Below are positions 51,544 through 60,535 of a DNA stretch of 64,000 nt, in pieces. How positions within the stretch are numbered: position 1 is the stretch's first letter; every line of letters starts with the position of its first letter. Source of the DNA: Actinokineospora enzanensis DSM 44649. GTDB taxonomy: Bacteria > Actinomycetota > Actinomycetes > Mycobacteriales > Pseudonocardiaceae. The notes below the pieces were generated by a model. That model saw only the letters and a list, made by a program, of their open reading frames with translations, was not told the DNA's origin and did not search any database. The stretch is taken from positions 230,465-294,464 of the forward strand of contig NZ_KB894407.1 of the NCBI RefSeq assembly GCF_000374445.1. Reading direction: 5' to 3'. The position numbers were made by a program, and so were the translations under genes.

Positions 51544-52746
51544 TCAGAGGATGCCCAGGCAGATCCCGAACTCGGGCTTGGCGCCGAGCAGGTACGCGCC
51601 CGCGGACTGCAGGATGCGGTCCTGCGCGGCGAGGTGCTGGACCATGGTGGTGGTGTCGCGCAGCCATCGCTCCATCGGCGCCGAGCGGTGGATGGACGCG
51701 GTCTGCAACAGGTCGAACAGCGTGTTCACGATCGTGCGCGCGGACCGGAACGCGTGCACCCACGACAGCGGGCAGGCCGCGCGCTCGTCGGGGGTCAGGT
51801 CGTCGAAGGTGCCGCCCGAGGACAGCACCTCCCACTGCCGGTTCATGCTCTCGTACACGCCGTGCCGGGCCGCGTTGTACGCCGCCTCGCACTTGGCCAG
51901 CGTCAGCTGCACGCGGAACGTGTCCGCCCACGCGGTCCCGGTCATCCGGTCGACCTTGTCCAGGATCACCTCGCGCGCGTGGTCCAGCGCGGCCCGTGCC
52001 ACGCCGAGCGGCACGCCGCACATGCTGCGGGTGAACGCGTCCGGCTGGGCCAGCGGTCCCGGCGTGCCGAGCACGCGGTCGAAGCTGAGCGTGTGCTCCT
52101 CGGGGACGAACACGTCCGTGATCACGTAGTCGCAGCTGCCGCTGCCGCGCAGGCCCACCGGGTCCCAGTTGTCGATGACCTCGACCTGGTCGCGGCGCAC
52201 CAGGAACTGGCGCGACTCGTGCGGGTTGCTGCCGTCCGGGCTGGCGTAGGGCTCACCGTTCTGGTAGATGAACGCGCCCGAGGTCACCCAGTCGGCGTGC
52301 GTGATGCCGCTGCCGAACGTCCAGCGCCCGGACAGCCGGTACCCGCCGGACACCTTCTCCGCCTTGCCCGCCGGTTGCAGCAGACCGGCGGTGATCATGT
52401 CCGGGTGCGGGAACATCTCCCGCGCCACCGCGGGCTCCAGGAACGCGCTGTAGATACCGGTGTTCGCGCCGATCATGGCACACCAGCCCGCCGACGCGTC
52501 GCCGTAGGCCAGCGCCTCGACCACCTCGGTCTGCTCGGTCGAGGTCATGCCGGGACCGCCCCACTCGGGGCCGAAGCACATCCGGAACACGCCCGCGTCC
52601 CGCAGCAGGTCCACCACGTCCGCGGGCAGCCGCCCGGCCTGCTCGATCTCCGCCGCCCGCGCGCGCAGCACCGGGGCCAACGCCCGCGCCCGCGCCAGGA
52701 TCTCCGCGCCCGTGCGCGGCTCGTTCGACACCAGCGTGCCGGTCAT
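51544..52746 (-). CDS. Acyl-CoA-dehydrogenase-fold flavin monooxygenase (VlmH-like), copy A
   Basis: 400 residues from ATG 52746 with GGAG six bases upstream. The ACAD-type fold is shown by GGPGMTSTEQTEVVEALAYGDASAGWCAM, GYRLSGRWTFGSGITHADWV (SGRWTFGSGITHAD) and CDYVITDVFVPEEHTLSF. The catalytic Glu of true acyl-CoA dehydrogenases is not evident. This points to the FMNH2-dependent monooxygenase/N-oxygenase branch (VlmH, KijD3, DszC). No flavin reductase is in the block. It is a tandem paralogue of the upstream gene. In this context it may oxidise a nitrogen or the hydrazine. Confidence 0.85.
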   Translation of the reverse strand: MTGTLVSNEPRTGAEILARARALAPVLRARAAEIEQAGRLPADVVDLLRDAGVFRMCFGPEWGGPGMTSTEQTEVVEALAYGDASAGWCAMIGANTGIYSAFLEPAVAREMFPHPDMITAGLLQPAGKAEKVSGGYRLSGRWTFGSGITHADWVTSGAFIYQNGEPYASPDGSNPHESRQFLVRRDQVEVIDNWDPVGLRGSGSCDYVITDVFVPEEHTLSFDRVLGTPGPLAQPDAFTRSMCGVPLGVARAALDHAREVILDKVDRMTGTAWADTFRVQLTLAKCEAAYNAARHGVYESMNRQWEVLSSGGTFDDLTPDERAACPLSWVHAFRSARTIVNTLFDLLQTASIHRSAPMERWLRDTTTMVQHLAAQDRILQSAGAYLLGAKPEFGICLGIL

Positions 52747-52771
52747 CGTGATCTCCAAGCTGTCGTGTGGG

Positions 52772-53992
52772 TCAATCGACTATGCCGAGGAAGAAGCGGA
52801 ACTTCGGTCTGCGGCCCAACATGTACGCACCGACCGACTCGAAGACGACGTCCTGGGCGCCGACGTTCTGGCACATGGTCGAGATGTCGCGCAGCCACCG
52901 CTCCATCGGTCCGGTCTTGTGGATGGACGCCGTCTGCAGCAGGTCGAACAGCCGCTGCACGATCGACTTGGACACCCGGAACGCGTGCACCCAGGACAGC
53001 GGGCTCGCCGCGCGGTCCACCAGCGACAGGTCGTCGAGTTTCCCGCCCGCGGCAAGGACTTCCCACTGCTTGCGCATGCTGCCCAGGACACCGGCGCGCA
53101 TGGCGACGAAGTCGGCCTCGCACTCGGCGAGCGCGACCTGCGCGCGCCAGCTGTCCTTCCAGTCCACTCCGGTCAGTCGGTCGGTGCGGCCGAGGATCAC
53201 CTCGCGCGCGTGGTCCAGCGCCGCGCGCGCGACGCCCATCGGCACGCCCGGCAGGCTGCGCAGGTAGGCGTCCGCGGTGACCAGCGGTCCCGGTGGGACG
53301 CGCGGGTTGTCGAAGGTGAGCGTGTGGCCCTCGGGCACGAACACGTCGGTGACGGTGAAGTCGCCGCTGCCGGTGCCGCACATGCCGGTGGTGTTCCACC
53401 GGCCGCCGATGACCTCGACCCGGTCCTGCGGCACCAGGAACAGCCGCGACTCGTGCGGGTTGCTGCCGTCCGGGCTGGCGTAGGGCTCGCCGTTCTCGAA
53501 GATGAACGCGCCGCAGACCACCCGGTCGGCGTGCGTGATGCCGCTGGCGAAGGTCCACTGGCCGGACAGCCGGAACCCGCCGTCGACCTTGTCCGCCCGG
53601 CCGACCGGGGCGAGCACGATGGTGGTGATGGCGTCCGGGCTCGGGTAGACCTCCGGCACGCACTCGGGGTCGAGGAAGTTGGCCATGATCCCGCTGATGC
53701 CGTTGATCGCGGCGCACCAGCCGGCCGAGGCGTCGCCGTAGGCCAGCGCCTCGATCACCTCGACCTGGGTCATCGAGGTGGCCGCCGGGCCGCCCCAGCG
53801 CTCGGCGAAGCCCATCCGGTAGACGCCGGTGGCCCGGATCAGCTCGACGATGTCGGCGGGCAGCTGCCGCGCCTGCTCGATGTCGGCGGCGCGTGCGCGC
53901 AGCACGGGGGCCAGCGCCTTGGCTCTGGCGAGGACCTCCGCGCCGGTGCGCGGTGGGTCGGAGACCTCTGGTCTGGTCGTCGTGGCGGTCAT
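52772..53992 (-). CDS. Acyl-CoA-dehydrogenase-fold flavin monooxygenase (VlmH-like), copy B
   Basis: 406 residues, ATG 53992 with GAGGAG eight bases upstream; an ATG eleven codons earlier falls in a short duplicated sequence. It is closely similar to the next gene across its full length (shared PYASPDGSNPHESR, GVARAALDHAREVIL, LFDLLQTASIH). Other features are SGQWTFASGITHAD and GDFTVTDVFVPEGHTL. The pair probably arose by duplication and may act in sequence or as a hetero-oligomer. The expected reaction is N- or C-oxygenation or hydrazine oxidation with reduced flavin. Confidence 0.85.
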   Translation of the reverse strand: MTATTTRPEVSDPPRTGAEVLARAKALAPVLRARAADIEQARQLPADIVELIRATGVYRMGFAERWGGPAATSMTQVEVIEALAYGDASAGWCAAINGISGIMANFLDPECVPEVYPSPDAITTIVLAPVGRADKVDGGFRLSGQWTFASGITHADRVVCGAFIFENGEPYASPDGSNPHESRLFLVPQDRVEVIGGRWNTTGMCGTGSGDFTVTDVFVPEGHTLTFDNPRVPPGPLVTADAYLRSLPGVPMGVARAALDHAREVILGRTDRLTGVDWKDSWRAQVALAECEADFVAMRAGVLGSMRKQWEVLAAGGKLDDLSLVDRAASPLSWVHAFRVSKSIVQRLFDLLQTASIHKTGPMERWLRDISTMCQNVGAQDVVFESVGAYMLGRRPKFRFFLGIVD

Positions 53993-54017
53993 GCGATGAC
54001 TCCTCGTGTGGTTCGGG

Positions 54018-54051
54018 GTGCTCATTCGTCGTGCTCAGTGCTCATTCGTCG
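54018..54051. repeat. 20-bp tandem duplication at a stop codon
   Basis: GTGCTCATTCGTCG occurs at 54018-54031 and 54038-54051, giving a 20-bp period. It spans the ATP-grasp stop codon and creates a second ATG-like start in the short gap before the monooxygenase gene. Probably a recent slippage event. Confidence 0.8.
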
Positions 54052-55343
54052 ACGTCGAGCAGGCCCGCGGGCATCTCGAATGGCGCGTCCGGCGCGGGCG
54101 GGCCGAGCGGCGTCGTGGTCAGTTCGACCAGGTCGGCGGCGATGTCCAGGCGGGCCAGGCAGGTCTCGGCGTCCGCTGCCTCGCACACCACGAAGGAATG
54201 CCTGGCCAGGTAGCCGCCGGGCGGCAGCCGCAGCGAGGTGCCCGGCTCGGCCATCGGCGAGGCCGCGACCAGGCCGGGTGCCTCGGTCGGCACCCGCACG
54301 GACTCCAGTCGGCAGTCGTGGTCCGGGCAGCCGAACCGGATCCCGGCCACGGCCCGCCTACCGGGGGTGATGTCCGGGCGGCGGCCGACCGAGACGTCGA
54401 AGAGCACCTCGCCCGGCTCGATCCCGGTGGCGGTGCGGCCGAGGAACGGGATCAGGTCGCCGCCGAGCCTGCCGTTGATCTCGATGATCAGCGGCCCGCG
54501 CGGGGACAGCCGCAGCTCGGCGTGCGTGATGCCGTACTCGACGCCGAGCGTGTGATGCGCCCTGGCCAGCACGTCGACCAGCTCGTGGTCGCGCAGCAGC
54601 GGGTCGTCGGCGTCGACCAGGTGGCCGATCTCCTCGAAGTACGGCTCGTCGCTGCTGTGCTTGCGGGCCACGAACATGGGCAGGTACTCGCCCTTGTGCA
54701 CGGCCCCGTCCACGCTGATCTCCGGGCCGGACACGTACTCCTCGACGATCACGCTCGCCCGGTACGGCCCCGGGTCGACCTCGCTGGCCGCCCGCGCCAC
54801 CCCGAACGCCGTGACCAGCTCGGCCTCGTCCGCGGCGAACACGACGCCGATGCTGGCGCCCATCGCCCGCGGCTTGACCACGACCGGGTAGCCGATGCGC
54901 GCGGCCGCCGCCGTGGCCTCCTCGACGGTGGTGGTCAGCGCGAATCCCGGCTGCGGCAACCCGGCCGCGGTCAGCGCGGCGCGGGTCAGCTCCTTGTCGC
55001 GGCAGCCGCGCACGCCCGCCGCCGACAGGCCCGGCACGCCGAACTCGGCGGCCAGCAGACCCGCGTCCAACACCAGCGGCTCGTCCCAGCACATCAGGCC
55101 GACGACGGTGCGCCTGGCCACGACCTCGCGGGCCGCCGCGCCCATGACCTCGCCGTCGAAGACGTTGGCCACCACGATCTCGTCGAAGTAGCGGTGCTGC
55201 CAGGTCGGCTTGAGGTTGTTGATCAGGATGAGGTCGAGCCCGTTCTCCTTGGCCCGCCGGTGGATCGGCGCGACGAGGTACTCCCGGTAGACCTTCAGGC
55301 CGCTGCCGATGACCAGCAGGACGTCGTTCTCCCGGCCGCTCAT
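54042..55343 (-). CDS. ATP-grasp ligase (carbamoyl-phosphate-synthase/D-Ala ligase type)
   Basis: 433 residues. The N-terminal domain (VLLVIGSGLKVYREYLVAP, ILINNLKPTWQHRYFDEIVV) leads to CRDKELTRAALTAAGLPQPG, ATP-binding YPVVVKPRAMGASIGV, SVIVEEYVSGPEISVDG and metal-site LSPRGPLIIEINGRLGGDLIP. This resembles BacD/LysX-like L-amino-acid ligases. It should condense two amino-acid-like units, for example the hydrazine-containing unit and a second amino acid. It overlaps the MFS gene by 4 bp. Confidence 0.9.
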   Translation of the reverse strand: MSGRENDVLLVIGSGLKVYREYLVAPIHRRAKENGLDLILINNLKPTWQHRYFDEIVVANVFDGEVMGAAAREVVARRTVVGLMCWDEPLVLDAGLLAAEFGVPGLSAAGVRGCRDKELTRAALTAAGLPQPGFALTTTVEEATAAAARIGYPVVVKPRAMGASIGVVFAADEAELVTAFGVARAASEVDPGPYRASVIVEEYVSGPEISVDGAVHKGEYLPMFVARKHSSDEPYFEEIGHLVDADDPLLRDHELVDVLARAHHTLGVEYGITHAELRLSPRGPLIIEINGRLGGDLIPFLGRTATGIEPGEVLFDVSVGRRPDITPGRRAVAGIRFGCPDHDCRLESVRVPTEAPGLVAASPMAEPGTSLRLPPGGYLARHSFVVCEAADAETCLARLDIAADLVELTTTPLGPPAPDAPFEMPAGLLDVDE

Positions 55344-56653
55344 GCCTCGCTCCCCGCCACCTCGGGCGCCACCGGTCCGGCCTGCTTCCCGTGCTTGGCG
55401 GGCTGCTTCGGCGTGGGCTCCTGCTTGGGACGACGCAGACCGGCCAGGGCCAGCGAGCCCGCCACCACGTTGGTGACCGCGATCAGCACCCAGAACCCGC
55501 CGCCGAGCAGTGACCACAGGGCCACGCCGATCAGCGGACCGGCCGCCGAGCCGAGCCCGGTGACCGCGTGCATGGTGGCGATGTAGCGGGCCTTGCGCCC
55601 GGCCGGGAAGGAGGCCGGGTGGGCGAACATGCTGGGCGCGCCGATCATCAGGCCGCTGACCACCAGCACCGCGCCCGCCAGCACGAACGCCGTGGAGTGC
55701 GGGGCGAACGCGTAGCAGAGCAGGCCGACCGAGTTGACCACGTGCCCGGTGAACACGGCGAAGTGCACGGGCAGCCGGGCGATGTAGGTGGTGATCTTCA
55801 GCTCGCAGGTGATCAGCACCACCGAGGAGATGGTCAGCACCAGGCTGTACAGGCCGGTGGAGTAGCCGTCGCCGACGACCTCCAGCGGCAGCGCGATGTT
55901 GGACTGCAGGTAGACGATCGTGCCGAGGAACACCGCGCCCAGGTAGAACAGGAAGTGCCGGTCGCGCAGCATGGCCCGGTACGCCGAGCCGGACGCGGGC
56001 GCCGCTGTGTCCGCTGTGTCCTCTTCGGACTCCTCGGCGTGGTCGGCGTGCTTGGCGGTTCGCGCGGGCAGCAGCGACATGACCAGCACCGCGTAGACCA
56101 GCGCGGTGCTGGCGTCGATCCAGTACAGCAGGTCCCAGTTCACCAGGATGACGCCCGCGGCGATCAGCGGCGCCAGCGCGGCCCCGGTGTTCAGCGCGAT
56201 CCGCATCATGGAGAACGCCATCACCTGGTACTTCTCCGGCATCAGGTCGCTCAGCAGCACCGCGGCGGCGGGCCGGTACGCCTGGGTCGCCGCGCCGGTC
56301 AACGCGACCACCAGGTACAGCGGGATGATCGTGGCCGGCTTGCCCAGCAGCGGGATCACCGCGATCAGCGGCGCGGACACGCCCATCACGGCCGCGATCG
56401 TGTTGCGTGGCCCGATGCGTTCGGTCAGCTCGCCGCCGACCATGGTGCCCACGATCGTGCCTACGCTGTAGGCGACCAACGCGCCGCCCGCCAGCGCGGC
56501 GGACAACCCGCCGTGCACGGTCAGGTACAGGATCAGGAACGTCTGCACGAACGCGCCGAGCTGGTTCACCAGCACGCCGGTGAGCAGGAACCGCACCGGT
56601 CTCGGGGTCGCGCGCAGGACGGCGAACACGCCGTCGGGGGCATCGGCGCTCAT
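55340..56653 (-). CDS. MFS exporter of the cluster
   Basis: 437 residues with twelve predicted helices. MFS motifs: GGELTERIGPRNTIAAVMG (motif A-like) near 75 and AYRPAAAVLLSDLMPEKYQVMAFSMMRIALNTGAALAPL (RIALNTGAALAPL). A charged central loop (HADHAEESEEDTADTAAP) and a Lys/Pro-rich C-terminus are cytoplasmic. Its 4-bp overlaps with both neighbours tie it to the biosynthetic genes; it probably exports the product or gives self-resistance. Confidence 0.92.
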   Translation of the reverse strand: MSADAPDGVFAVLRATPRPVRFLLTGVLVNQLGAFVQTFLILYLTVHGGLSAALAGGALVAYSVGTIVGTMVGGELTERIGPRNTIAAVMGVSAPLIAVIPLLGKPATIIPLYLVVALTGAATQAYRPAAAVLLSDLMPEKYQVMAFSMMRIALNTGAALAPLIAAGVILVNWDLLYWIDASTALVYAVLVMSLLPARTAKHADHAEESEEDTADTAAPASGSAYRAMLRDRHFLFYLGAVFLGTIVYLQSNIALPLEVVGDGYSTGLYSLVLTISSVVLITCELKITTYIARLPVHFAVFTGHVVNSVGLLCYAFAPHSTAFVLAGAVLVVSGLMIGAPSMFAHPASFPAGRKARYIATMHAVTGLGSAAGPLIGVALWSLLGGGFWVLIAVTNVVAGSLALAGLRRPKQEPTPKQPAKHGKQAGPVAPEVAGSEA

Positions 56654-57696
56654 GCCGCCTCCTCCATCATCGTCTCAACCATCCGGTCCGCCACCAGCGG
56701 TGCCATGCCGAACCCGCCGCCGCCGCAGGCCGCCCGCGCCCACACGTTCGGCCGCACGCGGATCAGCGCGCTGTCCGCGCCCGGGTCGGCCAGGTAGTGG
56801 CAGGCGCGGGCGGACACCACCTCGTAGCGCTCGACGTCCGCCACGATCCCGGCGGACAGCAGGTCCAGGACCCACGGGTGCTGCGGCTCGTCGGCGCAGT
56901 CCAGGGTGTCCACCACCCGGCACACCGCGTCCGAGCTGATCTTGAGCAGGGTGCCCGCGCCGGGCGGCAGCAGCCAGCCGCGGCCGTTCGTGCCCAGCCC
57001 GCCCGCCCCGGGCGCGTCCTCCCACCAGCGCCGCAGGTCCGCGGGCGGGCGCAGGTAGAGCATGGTCTGGCGGTGCGCGACGCCGGGCACGTCGATCAGC
57101 TCGCGCACCCACGGGCCCGCCGCCACCAGCACCACGTCCGCGGTCACCGTGGCGCCGTCGACCAGCCGCACCTTCGCGGTGTCCACGGCTGCCACCTCGC
57201 AGCCCGGCCGCAGCGTCACCGACTCCTGCGCGGACAGCCAGCGCGTGGCGGTGGTGAGCACCCGGTCGGCCAGCAGCACGCCCGCGGTGTGCTCGACCAC
57301 GCCCACGGTGTCCGGCGGGAACCCGAGCGCGGGCACCCGGTCGGACTCCACGGCGGTCACCGGCAGCCCGTGCCGCGCGGCCGCCGCCAGCACCGCCGGG
57401 ACCCGGGCGTCGGGCCAGGCGGTGAGCACGCCGACGCGCCGGTAGAACCGCTCGCCCAGCAGCACCTCCAGGTCCAGCCAGCGCCGGTGCGCGTCCACCC
57501 GTTCCCGGGTGGCGGCCGGGTCGTCCGGCACCAGCGTGCGCAGGGCCCGGTGGTGGTCGGCCGAGCTGGAGGCGGGGTTGGGGATCGTGCCGCGCTCCAG
57601 CACGGTGACCCGGTGGCCCGCCCGCGCGCAGGCGATGGCGGCCAGCAGGCCGGTCACCCCCGCGCCGACGATCACCACCCGAGCGGACACCGCCAT
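56650..57696 (-). CDS. DAO-family FAD oxidoreductase (Spb39-like role)
   Basis: 348 residues. FAD-binding GAGVTGLLAAIACARAGHRVTVLERG is at the N-terminus (GAGVTGLLAA from residue 10), with VVLVAAGPWVRELIDVPG and a C-terminal ARAACGGGGFGMAPLVADRM. The glycine/D-amino-acid oxidase family includes the enzyme that oxidatively cleaves the N-N-linked lysine intermediate to release a hydrazino acid in known hydrazine pathways. Its place directly after the MetRS-like and N-hydroxylase genes supports that role here. The ATG overlaps the previous stop by one base (TGATG). Confidence 0.88.
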   Translation of the reverse strand: MAVSARVVIVGAGVTGLLAAIACARAGHRVTVLERGTIPNPASSSADHHRALRTLVPDDPAATRERVDAHRRWLDLEVLLGERFYRRVGVLTAWPDARVPAVLAAAARHGLPVTAVESDRVPALGFPPDTVGVVEHTAGVLLADRVLTTATRWLSAQESVTLRPGCEVAAVDTAKVRLVDGATVTADVVLVAAGPWVRELIDVPGVAHRQTMLYLRPPADLRRWWEDAPGAGGLGTNGRGWLLPPGAGTLLKISSDAVCRVVDTLDCADEPQHPWVLDLLSAGIVADVERYEVVSARACHYLADPGADSALIRVRPNVWARAACGGGGFGMAPLVADRMVETMMEEAA

Positions 57697-59252
57697 CACG
57701 CCCCGGTCCCGGGCGTCGGGGTCCAGGACAGCCGGGGCAGGGCGCGCGCGGTCACCGCGGCGACCGTGGGGTCGCCGGGGAACGTGGTGTCCGGCAGGGC
57801 GGCCGCGGCCAGGTCGATCAGGATCGGCGCGGCGCCGCGCAGGAACGTGTCCACCTGGTGGCAGAAGTCGCCCGCGTCGGACTCGGTCACCGCCCACCGG
57901 TCCAGCCGGGCCAGCTGCTCGGTGAGGGCGAACGCGGCCGCCGTCAGGGAGAACCGGCCCAGCTCGTAGGACCCGGCGAAGCGGTCGGCGATCCGCTCGG
58001 CCGCGGCCCGGGACCGCGCCGACACCGGCAGCGCGCGGCCGACCCACGGGTCGACCTTGGCCGCGACCCGGTTCCACGGGTCGACCAGCCGGTCGGTGGT
58101 CACCGTGTCCATCGCGGCCCGGCCGAAGTCGCTGCGCTGGAACTCCGGGCTGGTCAGCGCCAGGTAGAAGCGGATCAGGTCGCGCGGCACCTCGGCGGCC
58201 AGCTCCCGGCCCCACACCGCGTGCCCGCGGCTGGTGGAGAACTTGTCGCGTTCCAGCTCGTAGAACTCGTTGGTGACGAACTGCTCCGGCAGCGCGTACC
58301 GGTCGCCCAGCGCCATCAGCATGGCCACGGCGGCGGGGGCGAAGGCGTAGGTGCCGTCGATGCCGTGGAACAGCACGATCCGCGGGTCGGCCTCGGTGGT
58401 CCACGGCTCGTCGTCGGCCGCCAGCACCTCGCCGCGCCGCTCGGCGGCCAGCGTGGTGGCGTGCACACACCAGGCCATCGACTCGTTGTCGGCGTAGACG
58501 ACCTGGTCGGGAACCTCGGCGAACGGCGCCGGGATGCCCCAGGAGAGTGGGAGCGTGATCGGCAGGTCGGGTAGCGGCCGGGCCAGCAGCTCGGCGATGG
58601 CGCGGGCCATCCTGGGCCGCATGGTCGGGCCGATCCGGGCGAAGTAGGACTCCAGCTCCGCGCGGAAGTCCTCCACCGGCAGCACGAGCACGGTCGCCGC
58701 GCGCGGCTCGACCGGGTCGTCCGGGTCCAGGGTGGAGCGCGGGTCGATCAGCTCGCCGGAGGCGATCGGGTGCCCGCAGCTCTCGCACAGCCCGGCGCAG
58801 CCGTCGGCCAGGCAGGTCGGACAGCCACCGCGGACGAACGCGTCCAACAGATACTGCCCGGTGGCGGGGGAGTAAGGGAAAGTCAACGAGCGTAGACGCA
58901 GGTGTCCGCTCGCGTGCAGCCGCTCGAAGAAGGCGAGCACGGCCTTCACGTACCGGTCGTCGAAGCGGACGAAACCGTCCGGCTCGATGCCCAGCGCGGC
59001 CAGCGTCGCCGCCACCTGGTCGGCGGACCGGCTCGCCAGCTCCTCCGGCCGCAGCCCGAGCCGCCGCGCGACGGTCACGATGAACGTCTGGGTCGAGTGG
59101 ACCCCGGTGCCGAACAGCACGTCCGCGCCGGTCGCGCGGGCGTACCTGGCACACACGTCGGCGGCCAGGAACGGCCCGGCCAGGTGGCCGAGGTGCAGGT
59201 CGCCGTTGGCGGTCGGGCCGGGCGCGAGCACCAGCAGCCTGCGGTCGGCCAT
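57696..59252 (-). CDS. Methionyl-tRNA-synthetase paralogue, probable N-N bond ligase
   Basis: 518 residues, shorter than housekeeping MetRS. HIGH motif GDLHLGHL near residue 17; Cys pairs CPTCLADGC and CESCG form a zinc knuckle (about 147-165); the KMSKS region reads DKFSTSRG; the helical C-terminal domain is short. In s56-p1, triacsin and related pathways a MetRS-like domain fused to a cupin uses ATP to couple N-hydroxylysine with an amino acid, forming a hydrazine. Here the cupin is not fused but is encoded 2.6 kb away. The alternative, a resistant MetRS, is less likely given the neighbours. It is coupled by TGATG on both sides. Confidence 0.87.
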   Translation of the reverse strand: MADRRLLVLAPGPTANGDLHLGHLAGPFLAADVCARYARATGADVLFGTGVHSTQTFIVTVARRLGLRPEELASRSADQVAATLAALGIEPDGFVRFDDRYVKAVLAFFERLHASGHLRLRSLTFPYSPATGQYLLDAFVRGGCPTCLADGCAGLCESCGHPIASGELIDPRSTLDPDDPVEPRAATVLVLPVEDFRAELESYFARIGPTMRPRMARAIAELLARPLPDLPITLPLSWGIPAPFAEVPDQVVYADNESMAWCVHATTLAAERRGEVLAADDEPWTTEADPRIVLFHGIDGTYAFAPAAVAMLMALGDRYALPEQFVTNEFYELERDKFSTSRGHAVWGRELAAEVPRDLIRFYLALTSPEFQRSDFGRAAMDTVTTDRLVDPWNRVAAKVDPWVGRALPVSARSRAAAERIADRFAGSYELGRFSLTAAAFALTEQLARLDRWAVTESDAGDFCHQVDTFLRGAAPILIDLAAAALPDTTFPGDPTVAAVTARALPRLSWTPTPGTGA

Positions 59253-60535
59253 CAGGCGCTCCTGCGCTCGGCGGGGGCGCCGCGGCGGGCCACCAGGTCG
59301 GTCACGATGTCCTGGGAGCGCTGCGCCAGCACGCTGATCAGCGAGTCCGACATGCCGTGCGTGGCCTCGTTGACCCCCTGCAGGTACAGCCCGCCCCAGG
59401 CGGGACCGCCGAGGTCCACCCGGTAGTGCCTGCTGACCGCGACATCGGACAGTCCCGCCTGGTCGGCCAGGCCGCGCACGAGCGCGGGCATGCCCGGCTC
59501 GTAGCCGGTGCCCAGCAGCACCAGGTCGCAGGTCAGCGGCTCGGTCTTGCCGGTGCGCAGGTCGCGCAGGTCCAGCACGACCTCGCCGTCCTCCACCCGG
59601 GCGGCGGCCACCTCGGTCATCGCGCGGACCGTCGACCGTTGTGGGCCGAACCGCTTCTGCTGGTAGAGCATCCCGTAGAGCTCGTCCACGAAGGGCGGTG
59701 CGAGCCCGGCGTAGTTGGTCAGCCGCATCTGGTCGAGGACCTGGGCGCGGAACTCCGGTGTGGCGTCGTGGAAGTCGTCCACGAACGACGGGAAGTAGAG
59801 CTCGTTGACGAACTTGCTGGTCTGGTAGACCTGGAAGCCGATCGACCGGACCACGATGGTCGGTGTGCTCAGCGGCAGGTCCTGGTGCACGGCCATGAAC
59901 ATCTCCGCCGCGCTCTGCGCCCCGCCGACCACGACCACGCGCGTGGGCCGGTCGGTCGGGACATCGGCGATCCGTGAGCCGTAGCGGGAGCTGTGGATCA
60001 CCCGGTCGGCGGGCAGCCCGGCGAACACGCCGGGCACGTGCGCGTCCCGGCCTGCGCCGATCACCAGGTCGCGGCAGGTGATCGTGTCGCCGTCGGACAG
60101 TCGCACCCGCCACCCGGTGATCGAACCGTCCGCGTCCCTGGTGGGCTCGACGGACGTCGCCTCGGCGTTGTAGCGGACCCGCACGCGCTCCAGCGAATCG
60201 GCCACCCACTGCAGGTAGTCCGAGAGCTCCCAACGGAACGGGTGGAACGTGCCCATGTTGACGAACTCGTCCAACCGGTCCCGGTCGTGAAGGAAGCTCA
60301 GGAAGGAGAACCGGCTGCGCGGGTTGCGCAGGGTCACCAGGTCCTTGAGGAACGACACCTGGCTGCGGGCCCACGGCATCAGCAGGTTGCGCTGCCACTT
60401 GACATCCGGGTGCCGTTCCAACACCAGCGCGCCCTCGGCCAGCCCGGGCGCGCCGGACTCCTCAAGGGCCACCGCCAGCGCCAGGTTCGACGGCCCGGCC
60501 CCGATGGCCAGCACGCCAACGTCCTGCTCGGTCAC
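59252..60535 (-). CDS. L-lysine/L-ornithine N-monooxygenase (SidA/IucD family)
   Basis: 427 residues from GTG 60535 with GGGGGA upstream. FAD-binding GAGPSNLALAVALEE is at about 12-26. The SidA-family block MPWARSQVSFLKDLVTLRNP then FSFLSFLHDRDRL and ELSDYLQWVADSL follows, with NADPH-binding VVVGGAQSAAEMF and a C-terminal LLGTGYEPGMPALV. It N-hydroxylates the side-chain amine of lysine or ornithine with NADPH and oxygen. It is the first gene of the ten-gene block; no siderophore synthetase is present. It directly precedes the MetRS-like gene, so N6-hydroxylysine for N-N bond formation is the best reading. Confidence 0.9.
   Translation of the reverse strand: MTEQDVGVLAIGAGPSNLALAVALEESGAPGLAEGALVLERHPDVKWQRNLLMPWARSQVSFLKDLVTLRNPRSRFSFLSFLHDRDRLDEFVNMGTFHPFRWELSDYLQWVADSLERVRVRYNAEATSVEPTRDADGSITGWRVRLSDGDTITCRDLVIGAGRDAHVPGVFAGLPADRVIHSSRYGSRIADVPTDRPTRVVVVGGAQSAAEMFMAVHQDLPLSTPTIVVRSIGFQVYQTSKFVNELYFPSFVDDFHDATPEFRAQVLDQMRLTNYAGLAPPFVDELYGMLYQQKRFGPQRSTVRAMTEVAAARVEDGEVVLDLRDLRTGKTEPLTCDLVLLGTGYEPGMPALVRGLADQAGLSDVAVSRHYRVDLGGPAWGGLYLQGVNEATHGMSDSLISVLAQRSQDIVTDLVARRGAPAERRSA

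Noticed and set aside
57696..59252. Housekeeping or antibiotic-resistant methionyl-tRNA synthetase
   Set aside because: It is short, translationally coupled to an N-hydroxylase and a DAO oxidase, with a cupin nearby. This context fits hydrazine synthetases better, though a search is needed to exclude resistance.
59252..60535. Hydroxamate siderophore cluster based on the N-hydroxylase
   Set aside because: No IucA/IucC-type synthetase, NRPS, acyltransferase partner or siderophore uptake genes lie in the block.
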